Source: Prochilodus magdalenae (Eukaryota > Chordata > Actinopteri > Characiformes > Prochilodontidae). From it: DNA of 64,000 bases. Positions 49,101 to 58,530 of this stretch are shown here, in pieces. The stretch spans positions 1,357,501-1,421,500 of the forward strand of contig JAMWET010001300.1 of the NCBI GenBank assembly GCA_024036415.1, given 5' to 3'. Under the pieces are notes generated by a model that saw only the letters and a list, made by a program, of their open reading frames with translations, was not told the origin of the DNA and ran no database searches. How positions within the stretch are numbered: the stretch's first letter is position 1; every line of letters begins with the position of its first letter. The position numbers and the translations under genes are program-made.

Positions 49101-52100
49101 TGCATGCCTGAGCATCACAAACTTGACTTTTGAAAATATGTCCTTTTATGATAAACATGAAATGATGTTAAGACACAGTTTGGATGTACCAAAGGCGCTG
49201 AATACCAGGAATGACCCTCAGTAGAGCTGCTTATAAACATGGACCTTATCAGTAATAGGAAAATAATGAAAACAGCAGACAGAAAAAAAAAACAGAAAAG
49301 CCACAGACTTTTTGACACTTGCGTATAAAAGGACAAACTTAACTAGGAATGCAAAACAGAGCAAAGTTAATTAAAACACAACAGGCACTCAAGTAAACGT
49401 CATCATGTCTGATAGACACTCCGGCTTTGCCAATGAAAGAAAAAGTTTCAAATAAATCAGTGAAGATTTTGCTATCTTATATTGTTAATGAAATTGATAT
49501 GAATTGATATACAATATCATTAAAGGTTATACATACTTATTTTTGCTTCTTAATTATCAGTACTGGATAAATATGAATCTCTATACTGAATATCTATGGC
49601 ATTATTATGCCTGTTGAGTTTTTGTTATTGTGTCTTAATTTTGCTATAGATCACTCTACCAAACTGATTTCTGAGTTTCTGACTTTTAATTGATTGTTAG
49701 ACTGAAATCCTTTTACTTTGAGTGGACCTGTACCTCAATTAACTTTCATTTATTGAAACAAATGACTGAATTTTCAGTTCTGTAACAAAAGAATCATAAC
49801 ACCACCCAAACCTCAGCAAATGTTTCAGTAGTGACAACTTTAGTGCCAAGTATAACTAAAGAATTTTAGCCAGGACATTACCAGGACACAGCTTTGAACA
49901 GTTGTAAACACATAAAATCATATTTTTATTAAAACAGAAAAAAGGTTGACTTATTTACATAACATATATGTTTCGGTAGTGACCGTTTTTAAGGTTGCAC
50001 ACCAGGCTATGTATTTAAACATAGAGATTTATTGAAAAATTAAATTCAGGATAAATCTAAATCTTTCAATGAAACAAGATCTTTATAAAAACATTTGGGA
50101 CAGACCACCTTCCAGCAGAAAGTACCCTATGAATTAAGATTTTGTATATATTCAGTGTATATATAGTTTCTCAATTAATGTCTAGGATTTAAACAGATCA
50201 TAAACTAATTTGAACAAATTTGATAAAATGATTGATATAAAACAAGAATCATAATGGTGAATCATTATGAGTTTTTTTTTTTTTTTGCAGGAGTGGCAGC
50301 CTTGGATTCTGAAGTGTCAGGCAAGATTGGTCTTTATGCAGTGATCTATTACTTCTCCACCACCATTATAGCCGTCATTCTCGGTGAGCGATTTCAGCAC
50401 ATCTATTCTAAAGCTATAAAGTTTTACACCATTGAAAGGACAATACTGACAAACCTCAACCATCCCCAACAGGAATCATCTTGGTGACGACTATTAAACC
50501 TGGAGTCTCTCAGACTGCTGATAACATCGACAGAGCAGGAACCACTCCAAATGTCACCACTGTGGACACCCTCTTGGATCTTGTCAGGTGACCAGTCGCC
50601 CTTACTCATGATGATTTTACTTTATGGGCTTGTATAACAGGTTCCAAAGATCACATCTGATATCTTATGCCAATTTAATAGCCCCCACAAAAATCCTTCA
50701 TTTTTTATATTTTTACTTTCTTCTCTGAGGACTGTGTAAGATGTCCGTGGTGCTTGACCACACCCCTGAAAGCTGTTTAAAATGAACTTTTCTTCCTGCA
50801 TCAAATTTGATGTTTGGCAAATTCCCCTTCCTATATAAGTAGGTTTAGCTTGTAATTCTAGTTACTAAAGATTACACTAAATCAAAGTGTGATGCCATTT
50901 TCACTAGCAAACATTCATTTCTCTTCATTAAAACTAATTCCTCAGATCAATAATAATAAAAATATGAAACAAAAAATGCCTGGCTTACCATGTGTGCTAG
51001 AATTTCAGCATACTAAATTAACTTTATAATTGTTATACAAAATACCACACATTCAGCTAAATCTCATTTTGTTTAAGATCATACTAATTCATGTTTGTAA
51101 AAAGCGTTATTGCATAAAGTATAATGAACTTGAATAAAAGGTTTGATTTCTCAATGCAAATCTGACCAATAAGCTAAAACATAATTTAAAATAACACTTT
51201 GAATCTTCTAAGAAATTGTTAACATTATTTTTAGAAACTTAAAGGTCCTAAAATTTCTCCTGTAGTCTGAATAATCAGATATTCAAATTTGATGATGTAA
51301 ATCCTTTATTGATTCATCATTGAAGCCCGTTCTGGGTTGCTGGGTTGAGTCCTATCCCAGCACTAATAGGGCAGAATGCAGAAAACACCCTGGACAGGCC
51401 CTCAGGGCAGACATGCAGGCAGTCAACCTAGGCAGCAATTTAGCATCTTCAGCTTACCAGACAATGTCTTTGGAAACCCATTTAGACACAGGGAGAACGT
51501 GCAAGCTCCACACAAAAGGGGACCCTGGAATCGATCCCAGGGTCCTTCATTGTGTAAGGCGACAGCGTTACCCGCCATGCAATGTTGATTTTTATGACAT
51601 CACAAAAATATGTAGTAAAATGCAAATATAAATAGGATTATGTAAATAACATTTTTATTGTTCCTGCAGGAATATGTTCCCGGAGAATCTTGTGCAAGCA
51701 TGTTTTCAGCAGGTAAAAGACAGAATCCTCTTTTTTTAAATGTTCTTATGAATAAAGAAACTGTCTGTAGTATGGCTATCTATATGTCTTCCTGTGCTTT
51801 AGTACAAGACTCAGCGCAGGGAGATCCAACCATCTGTCTCCAATACCAGCACAAGCACAGTTACAACATCTTTTCCACCATTTACCACCATAATGACAAC
51901 TGTCGCACAGGTAAGGAAGAGGACAGGAACAATGCAGGTGCTAAATCTCAGGTCTTTTCTCAAACATTTGCTTTGGACCGTATCAAACATATTAACTGTC
52001 TTTATGTCTGCTTATGTCATTTTTGTCAGAACCTGACCAAGGACTACACCATAGTGGGCATGTACTCGGATGGGATCAATGTCCTTGGCCTCATTGTGTT

Positions 52101-55100
52101 CTGTGTGGCATTCGGCCTGGTCATTGGTAAGATGGGAGAAAGGGGACGTATCCTGCTAGAGTTTTTCGATGCTCTGAATGAGGCCACTATGAGACTGGTC
52201 CAAATCATCATGTGGTCAGTACTGTCACTTCACTTCAGTTTTTATTCCTTTACCTGTACTACCCTTTATTACAAAGGGCTACTTTTATTGCCTGTACTTT
52301 GGGTGCTAAATGCTAAGCTAAGCAGTTAAGTAGCTATCTACCTCCATTTGCTTTGTAGTTTTTGTCAGAAGAGCATAAAACCAACTGCTCAGCCTTTAGT
52401 TCCGTGGCTAGTATTTAGGATTGGTTGACACCACAGGAATTCACAGTGGTGGTATGATATAGATGACGAATGATATACAGACGAATGAAAACATGAAAAC
52501 AAAACAAAATCATGAATTCTGTCAAAACAAATCATTGGTGTAACCAATGAATCCAATACAAAGCCAAGAGATTAGACATTCAAAATAATGCATACTGACA
52601 AACTCTAGTGTTAAGCTCAAATATCCCTTTAAATAAAAAAGGATTAGCTATGTGCGCTAATTTAACTGATGTATTGAACCATTAGTTTGCATACAGCCAT
52701 ATTCAATCTACTTAAAGTGATTTACCACAGTGTAAAATCAGTTTGCTTTAAACAAGGTCTGATCTGGTTGAGGATATTGGTTCTTGGTTTTTGATGGTGT
52801 ATCATATTTTTCAGCTACATGCCAGTGGGTATCCTATTCCTCATTGCTGCTAAGATCATCGAAGTAGAAGACTGGGATATCTTCAGGAAAATGGGACTGT
52901 ACATGGTGACAGTGCTTAGCGGGTGAGCTTCTACTCAAGTATTTGCATTGTCTTGTTGATTTTCAGTGAAGCGGATTTACTACGGCAGACATGGTGACAT
53001 TTTCCTACCTGATACTGTTTATTATCAGCCCTGTCCCTGAACAGATAAGAAGCAAGGACTTTTAAAATTGCTTAACCCGCAGTCGCGGTAATAAAAACCT
53101 TTCACGGATGTACAGTCCCTTAAATTTTCACCGACATGAATGATACTGCTGACTGAATATCCGAAAGGAGACTCTTAGCTGCAGCTAAGTGGGTGCCGTC
53201 TGCACTGATGTGGAAAGGAAAGGTGCTAGAAAACCTGGATTGCTGAGTCATACTGAGAATGTTTGCATCTCACATGGCTGAATAGGCCATAAATCTACAC
53301 TTTACATGACCTTGGTAAAACTGCAGGCTGTGCTTAAAAGTGAGGCCTCCTCCAGCATGCTTCTTGCTTCAACTTCACCTAAACAAATGTGACCACTGAT
53401 GAGCACTAACGGTTAAAGCCCTGCCTGTGTAGCTGCTTACTGGTATCACTGGCCGATACTGAAGGCCCACAAATCTTTTGGTGTCTCGCCAATAAAACAC
53501 AAGATATTTCTATTGCACACCATTCTTTATATCGTACAGTACATACGCCTAGGCCAGGAACGTATGTTAACTGCTTAACTGATAGACTCCACAAAATAAT
53601 ATGATATAAATTTCAAATACAAAAGCCAAACAGAAGAACCAGTAAAGCCAATCAATATTCTGAGAGTCCCTGCTCCTCACATTACAAAAAGTAATAGACT
53701 GTAAATGAGATCTGATAACCATATCACAGTGGACACCTGGCAATTAAGTCAGTCAGTACAGAACCATTTTGCTGAAATTTGGAGTCAGTTTCATTTTTGA
53801 TCACAGTAAACCTACACTATGTATCTTTTAGGGATTTAGAGCCCTGTCTGGTGGAAATGTGTAACTGCACGTAATGGGTGGAAGAATATTTGGTGATATC
53901 TCTGTTGTGCTTTGCTCTGCTTCCCCCTTTTCTGATGATTAAGTGTAAGCTAAAAGAGTATTTTAAGAGAACTTAGTCAAAGCTTGGTGAATGTGTATGT
54001 AAGTGAATGATCTACTATTGTCCTCATATATTCCTCGCTGTATCATTGACTTTTCATTTGATCTCTTAAACATCTAACCAGGCCCTCTTTGACTATGTGC
54101 GGACCTTCCCAAGACATATGTCATAGTCTCCTGAGAAATCCTGACGACTCTTACTTGAAATAATTATTTCAGGCTTTGCTGGGGGGCTGGCAGCAGCACA
54201 TGCTGACCATATTTCTACATAAGTCCTACATAGCACCTTAAAATTGCAAGCATTATCAGTCACTATGTTAGTTATATTAGTCTGACTGTACTTACAATAC
54301 ATCATCCTTTACTGACTGTGGAGTATAATACATATATCGCTTGCCTTACAGACTTGCCATCCATGCCATTGTGTTCCTACCCCTGATCTACTTCATCTTC
54401 GTAAGAAAGAATCCGTACACATTTGCTCTGGGGATGGCGCAGGCCTTGGTAACGGCTCTCATGATCTCGTCAAGGTGAGACACTGCTTGTGTTTGTGGAG
54501 TTGGGAGCATAGTTGGGGACGGTGGATAAAGTATGTGAGGGTAACGGAAGTGCCGTAATTAGGGCTCTCACATGGCACTGCTGACTGTCAGAATTGTCCA
54601 ATTGCTGGGATCTGGGTTTGGTTAATGTCAATGCCATAGACACCATGTCCAGAACACAGCAATACAAGTGTAGTCATTAGGTGGGAAGGATGGTTGGAGC
54701 AATGACGGCCAATCACTGACCCCTATTGGATTGTACACAATAGTGTTCTTTCATTAGTGGTAGGTCAAAAAGACGGCTGAGTATTAATATATCATGGTGA
54801 AGGTGATGATTAGCTCACACTGGTAGGTATTTTACAGTAGAGGGGAAAGTGATGGAAGATGGAAAGGAATTTCAGTAAAAAGGAAAACATAATAATGGGG
54901 TTATGCAAAATATTAAGATTTAAAGTTAGAATATTATTTACAAAGCTGCACAATCATATGAACTTTTTGTGATGAATAATTTGAAATTCCTTTAGCTCTG
55001 CGACCCTACCAGTAACATTCCGATGCGCAGAAGAAAACAACAGGGTCGACAAGCGGATCACCCGGTTTGTTCTTCCAGTGGGTGCCACTATCAACATGGA

Positions 55101-56178
55101 TGGGACAGCGCTTTATGAGGCGGTGGCGGCCATATTTATTGCCCAGCTGAATGGTCTTGACCTTGACGTAGGGCAAATCGTGACTATTAGGTAAGTACAG
55201 AATGGGTTAGAGACACGTGTGCTCTAGCAGTGCACCCTTCAAAAAGGTCATTTCGAGTGAGAACCCATTTAAATCCCCCTGCGTCTATCATCCGCCGTGA
55301 TCTTACTGAGGAACTGAATTCTCTTCTGCGTACCTCCTGCAGTATCACAGCAACAGTCGCAAGCATCGGAGCGGCCGGAGTCCCAAATGCTGGACTGGTA
55401 ACTATGGTGATAGTGCTGACTGCAGTCGGCCTTCCTGCCAGCGATGTCACCCTGATCGTGGCTGTGGATTGGCTGATGTAAGTGGCTGTCGAATTTAGAA
55501 TCACCCACATTCAAAACTACCCAGGATCTGTCACAACACACACTGAATGATTCTGATTTGGATAGTTTCCAATGGGTGGTGCTTTTCACATCAGGCCACT
55601 CTGAATGACAGTGTTTACATCTTTATGATTTGGTTGTATAGAAATGTTAAAGATGTTAAAATATGGAATTTCCCTGAACAATATCAAACTGGGTACAGCC
55701 TTTCAAATATGCCAAAATACCTGACTGGAAACAGATAAAATAGGAAGCCTCAAAAAAAAAAAATAATATATATATATATATATGTGAGGTCTCTGCATTC
55801 TGGTGTTGCCAATTAAATATATATATAATATATATATTTAATTGGCAACACCAGAATGCAGATTCACTGATAACATGAACACCATGAATAACCTCTCTGC
55901 CATACCTGCATGCCTTCTTCCCCACTGTCTTTTTCAGTGACCGTTTCCGCACTATGATCAACGTACTGGGAGATGCCTTTGGTGCTGGCATAGTCCAGAA
56001 GCTCTCGAAGCGAGAGCTGGAGAGGATGGACCTGACTTCTGATGTGGACGTGGCCAATCCGTTCGCCCTGGAGACCACTCTCGACGACGAAGAGTGCGAG
56101 AAGAAATCCTACGTCAACGGTGGCTTCACTGTGGATAAGACTGACGCCATTTCCTTCACGGAGACCTCACAGTTTTAG
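43096..56178 (+). CDS. slc1a1: slc1a1, excitatory amino acid transporter 3 (EAAT3/EAAC1), complete
   Basis: Plasma-membrane trimeric transporter taking up L-glutamate, L- and D-aspartate and cysteine, coupled to Na+ and H+ entry and K+ exit, mostly neuronal and renal/intestinal (family knowledge). Twelve coding exons, 43096-43195, 46500-46640, 50291-50383, 50473-50587, 51670-51712, 51803-51910, 52030-52214, 52815-52922, 54352-54474, 54996-55190, 55343-55477 and 55938-56178, splice in frame to 1587 bases, 528 residues plus stop (human 524). Seen: TM1 around residues 22-42, the [12 protein letters not shown] turn at 57-68, N-glycosylation sequons N178 and N201, the serine-rich hairpin ISSSSATLP, NMDGT at 372-376, and D450/R453 in WLIDRFRTM, equivalent by a constant offset of 6 to human D444/R447 that grip substrate. 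The tail ends TSQF, the PDZ-binding end of EAAT3. The tail and overall identity distinguish it from slc1a2, slc1a3, slc1a6 and slc1a7. Confidence 0.97.
44822..44872 (+). repeat. Three tandem copies of a 17-bp unit
   Basis: GGCATCTTTAAATGAGC repeated three times without mismatch, in slc1a1 intron 1. Confidence 0.95.
45490..45574. repeat. Perfect 20-bp inverted repeat, 85 bp overall
   Basis: CACTGGTGACTACATGTGCA at 45490-45509 is repeated as its exact reverse complement at 45555-45574 with a 45-bp loop. It may be a very short fold-back element. In slc1a1 intron 1. Confidence 0.9.
46500..46640 (+). CDS. slc1a1: slc1a1 exon 2 (TM1 end to TM2, residues 34-81)
   Basis: 141 bp, TTTTGACAG acceptor and GTATCT donor, phase 1 to phase 1. 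It encodes [29 protein letters not shown] and IISSMITG, highly conserved in EAATs. Confidence 0.97.
46641..50290. other. slc1a1 intron 2
   Basis: Holds the inverted MITE-like copy at 48.7-49.0 kb; otherwise AT-rich and featureless to me. It ends in a long T-run before exon 3. Confidence 0.8.
48740..48988. mobile_element. Short TIR element (MITE-like), copy 3, inverted orientation
   Basis: Starts ATATTGTTGTTGTCCAAA and ends GGAGATACATGTTTTTCTTT; it contains TGGGCCATTTCTGTTTGGTC and GCTCATGTGATCAAATGAT, the reverse complements of blocks in the 9.2-kb copy. In slc1a1 intron 2. Confidence 0.75.
50291..50383 (+). CDS. slc1a1: slc1a1 exon 3 (TM3, residues 81-112)
   Basis: 93 bp after a long T-run and TTTTGCAG, ending at GTGAGC. 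It encodes [13 protein letters not shown] and [13 protein letters not shown]. Confidence 0.97.
50473..50587 (+). CDS. slc1a1: slc1a1 exon 4 (end of TM3 and following loop, residues 112-150)
   Basis: 115 bp, CCCAACAG acceptor and GTGACC donor. It begins with the IKPGV motif of the family and ends [10 protein letters not shown]. The intron before it is only 89 bp. Confidence 0.95.
50588..51669. other. slc1a1 intron 4
   Basis: The last third is the interspersed repeat at 51.3-51.6 kb. Nothing else is seen. Confidence 0.8.
51305..51585 (+). repeat. Interspersed repeat of a type common in fish
   Basis: Contains GACACAGGGAGAACGTGCAA, GCTCCACACAAAAGGG and TGTAAGGCGACAGCGTTACC, a signature I recognise from many fish genomes. 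Noncoding; it fills much of slc1a1 intron 4, ending about 85 bp before the 43-bp exon 5. Confidence 0.6.
51670..51712 (+). CDS. slc1a1: slc1a1 exon 5, 43-bp short exon (residues 150-164)
   Basis: 43 bp, TTCCTGCAG acceptor and GTAAAA donor. It encodes [14 protein letters not shown], matching the human exon residue for residue. Skipping it would shift the frame, so it should be constitutive. Confidence 0.95.
51803..51910 (+). CDS. slc1a1: slc1a1 exon 6 (extracellular glycosylated loop in TM4, residues 165-200)
   Basis: 108 bp, GTGCTTTAG acceptor and GTAAGG donor. It encodes YKTQRREIQ then a Ser/Thr-rich stretch with the sequon N178-T-S. This is the variable extracellular loop of EAATs, so divergence from human is expected here. 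Confidence 0.93.
52030..52214 (+). CDS. slc1a1: slc1a1 exon 7 (TM4c-TM5, residues 201-262)
   Basis: 185 bp, TTTGTCAG acceptor and GTCAGT donor. It opens with sequon N201-L-T and contains [17 protein letters not shown] and [11 protein letters not shown], matching EAAT3 closely. Confidence 0.97.
52215..52814. other. slc1a1 intron 7
   Basis: 600 bp between exons 7 and 8. No feature was recognised. Confidence 0.8.
52815..52922 (+). CDS. slc1a1: slc1a1 exon 8 (TM5-TM6, residues 262-298)
   Basis: 108 bp, TTTTTCAG acceptor and GTGAGC donor. It encodes [20 protein letters not shown] and [14 protein letters not shown]. Confidence 0.97.
52923..54351. other. slc1a1 intron 8
   Basis: 1.4 kb, no gene or named repeat recognised. 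Confidence 0.8.
54352..54474 (+). CDS. slc1a1: slc1a1 exon 9 (TM6 to hairpin HP1, residues 298-339)
   Basis: 123 bp, GCCTTACAG acceptor and GTGAGA donor. It encodes [20 protein letters not shown] and [14 protein letters not shown], running into the serine-rich HP1 loop completed by the next exon. Confidence 0.97.
54475..54995. other. slc1a1 intron 9
   Basis: 521 bp. No feature was recognised. Confidence 0.8.
54996..55190 (+). CDS. slc1a1: slc1a1 exon 10 (HP1, TM7 with NMDGT, residues 339-404)
   Basis: 195 bp, CCTTTAG acceptor and GTAAGT donor. It completes SSSSATLP, then [25 protein letters not shown] coordinates Na+ and substrate in the family. Confidence 0.98.
55343..55477 (+). CDS. slc1a1: slc1a1 exon 11 (HP2 and TM8 start, residues 404-449)
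   Basis: 135 bp, CTCCTGCAG acceptor and GTAAGT donor. It encodes [19 protein letters not shown] (hairpin HP2, the extracellular gate) and [12 protein letters not shown]. Confidence 0.98.
55478..55937. other. slc1a1 intron 11
   Basis: 460 bp holding an A-run, a TA repeat and the perfect 71-bp palindrome (55792-55862). The polypyrimidine tract before exon 12 lies outside the palindrome. Confidence 0.85.
55792..55862. repeat. Perfect 71-bp palindrome in slc1a1 intron 11
   Basis: Arms of 35 bp with a single central base: TCTGCATTCTGGTGTTGCC then AATTAAATATATATAT, mirrored exactly on the other side. The centre is AT-only. It lies 75 bp upstream of exon 12 and is preceded by an A-run and a TA repeat. 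Confidence 0.95.
55938..56178 (+). CDS. slc1a1: slc1a1 exon 12, TM8 end and cytosolic C-terminus, with stop
   Basis: Acceptor TTTTTCAG, then [15 protein letters not shown] with substrate-binding D450 and R453, and a cytosolic tail with KKSYVNGGF and final TSQF, stop TAG at 56176-56178. The tail keeps the PDZ-binding end and KSYVNGGF sequence typical of EAAT3. Confidence 0.98.
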
Positions 56179-57640
56179 TGCCAGGCCTTTATGGCTGTGA
56201 TGCCAATTATGGTAGTTTGGAAGGAATGACCTCTAGGAGGGTTCAGAGGGTTGCAAAACAACCGATCATGAAATCAGTGCCATTATGAGGGAGAACACCC
56301 TTTTCAGAGAGGGCACATTCGAACGCAGACATTATCAATAGCTGCCATTACTGTTCTCCCTCCACATTTCCCCTATCGCCGTGCCCTTCAGCTGAAACTA
56401 CTTCTTGTTTGTTTGTGCCGGACAGAGAACGTCATTCATGGGAGTTGAGGAGAAAAAAAAATAAGAAGTTCTTCCAAAATGCATTGGGTTGCCAAGAATT
56501 ATGCAAAGGCACTTTTTACACGATTTTCTTACCTGCATTGTTGTTTTTAACGGTTTCATACTAACAGTTGCTTGTGTATATACTCAGAACTGTTCCTGCT
56601 TCAGAAGCGTGTTGAATATATGTGCGAGCGTGCGTGATTTTGTATGTCTGTTGTTTGAAAAGAGACGGCACGGCATCAGCAAAGCGGATTTGTGTGTACT
56701 CTGTGTGTTGCAACGAAGCGCATGTCCTTAACGAAGCTATTATATTTATCCCCTGCAGTGTTAAAATAGAAGCGGACATAAAAGCAATACGCTGCTGCTC
56801 AGCTGTGTAACCGGCTCTCGGCGGGTTACTTTAATGCTTCTCTCTTGCGTCATAATTCTTGTCAGTTCTGTCTGTGCACTTGCTTCCAAGAGCCAGTTGT
56901 TTGTGAGCTTTGAGCATTTTAGATTCGCAGCTTGTGCCAAATTGAATGTTTTGGTATGGAGGGAAGTTTAAGTTTAGAGTATTGCATGAAGCAATATGGT
57001 GAACACCTCAGATGTGGCCTTTAAAGAGCGAATGAATCCAGGAAACACACTTTTATCCATTTATGTTTATTTTCTCCCAAAAGCCAGCGCGGTAGGCGTC
57101 TTCCCTGCTGAATAACAATACCATCGATTTGGAGGGCCAAGGCCACCGTATGCCTTCTCCCATGCATACAAAGCATTTTTCTAAGCTGTAGTCACTGAGC
57201 ACCGTCGAGGTTCTTAGAATCTCAATGAGAGGAACTGTGCCAATTTCTTTCACTCCATTTTTGAGTTGGTGGAAACATTATTAGGGCTATTGGAACACTT
57301 TGTGCATAGGGACTACTACAACCTGAACTGTTATTAGACTGCCCTCAATGTGACTACAGTTGATGTAGCTGTGTGATAGTGCCAATCAATCTACTGTCCT
57401 TTTTGTTGTTGCTTTACATGTACAGTTTTTGTTTTGTTTTGTGGGCTGGACTGGAAATGACAGATGAAGTTATTATTGTGATACGGTTGACATAAAATAT
57501 TGTGAACCAGACACTGTATATGCTGTTCAAAGCACATTTTTGTCCAACTCTCAATTACATTTACAAATTAGCTTAACATATAATGTAACGTTATGTACCT
57601 ACAGATGAATAAAATACAACCGATCTGAGTACGCATTCTT
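56179..57640 (+). other. slc1a1: slc1a1 3' UTR
   Basis: Sequence following the stop codon without splice signals or protein-coding similarity, ending at the polyadenylation signal at 57608-57613. The length of about 1.45 kb is plausible for EAAT3 transcripts. Confidence 0.7.
57608..57613 (+). promoter_or_regulatory. slc1a1: AATAAA polyadenylation signal of slc1a1
   Basis: Canonical AATAAA in GATGAATAAAATAC, 1.43 kb after the stop and followed within 30-45 bases by a TTTGT-containing, T-rich stretch. It is the first convincing AATAAA with a T/GT-rich downstream element. Confidence 0.7.
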
Positions 57641-58292
57641 TGTCACTTCGATTTCTTTTGTGTGATTACTATAGAAACTTTTATTTTAGAAGATTTTAGT
57701 CACTGTCAGATGTCATCACTGTTGATTTAAAAACAACCTGTCCCCTAAAAATGACTTTAATTTATTTTACTCAACTCAAAAAACACTGAATTGTTCCTTT
57801 TGTTGAGTGGAGTAAACCCAATGCATTTGCTTGTAAACAGAAGTAAGTTTTTGGACCAACTAAACACTTTTTACAGTGTACGAAGTGTTACCATGTTGGA
57901 AATAATATGTTTTGTTCAAAAGTGCTGCTCTAAAAACGGAAAAAGTAGCTGTCAGTTTAAACTGTGCAATAAGCTTCAGCTGCTCTTCCAAAGAGGAAAA
58001 AACGGCCATAATGCTTCCAGACCAATCAGCATAATATATGATATCTAGTGAGCCTGTAGTGCTAGCAGACAGTCCAAGATTACATAGAGCAGGTCAGCTG
58101 TGGCCGACAAATCATTTTCTCTTAATGGTCTTCCAGCTGACACACCTGAGGACTGTGCAAAGTCAGATGTTTGGGTGCCTGCCAAACACAGTGTTACTCC
58201 TGCAGAAGCTTTTGAGTTTGTATCAGTGTAAGTAATGAACGTAGCTACTAAACAGCAGAACAGCGTTCCCTTAAAAGGTCAGCTTAACAAAA

Positions 58293-58293
<1 letters not shown>

Positions 58294-58366
<73 letters not shown>

Positions 58367-58412
58367 GTGAGCGTGTGTTTATGTATATGTGTGTGTGCGT
58401 GTGTGTATGTGT
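58294..58412 (+). repeat. (TA)n-(GTAT)n-(GT)n compound microsatellite
   Basis: About 30 TA units (58294-58354), then GTAT and GT units. Intergenic, followed by a LINE-type tail. Confidence 0.97.
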
Positions 58413-58429
58413 GTGTGTGGGAGTATTCC

Positions 58430-58530
58430 TCCCCATTGCTGGTGCCAACTGTCTGTAAAGCACTTTGAGCTGCCAGTGGTATAAAGGTGCCCTATAAATA
58501 AACTATTTATTATTGTTGTTGTTATTATTT
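58430..58530 (+). repeat. Likely LINE2-type 3' end
   Basis: CTGTAAAGCACTTTGAGCTG, then GGTGCCCTATAAATAAACTA and a run of TTATTG/TTATTA units. This hairpin-like end followed by a short tandem tail is characteristic of L2-clade LINE and SINE ends. Follows directly on a TA/GT microsatellite. Confidence 0.6.

Noticed and set aside
51658..52329. 223-codon open frame on plus, the longest in the window
   Set aside because: It is a read-through of slc1a1 exons 5-7 and their short introns; clear splice sites and the EAAT3 match show the true structure.
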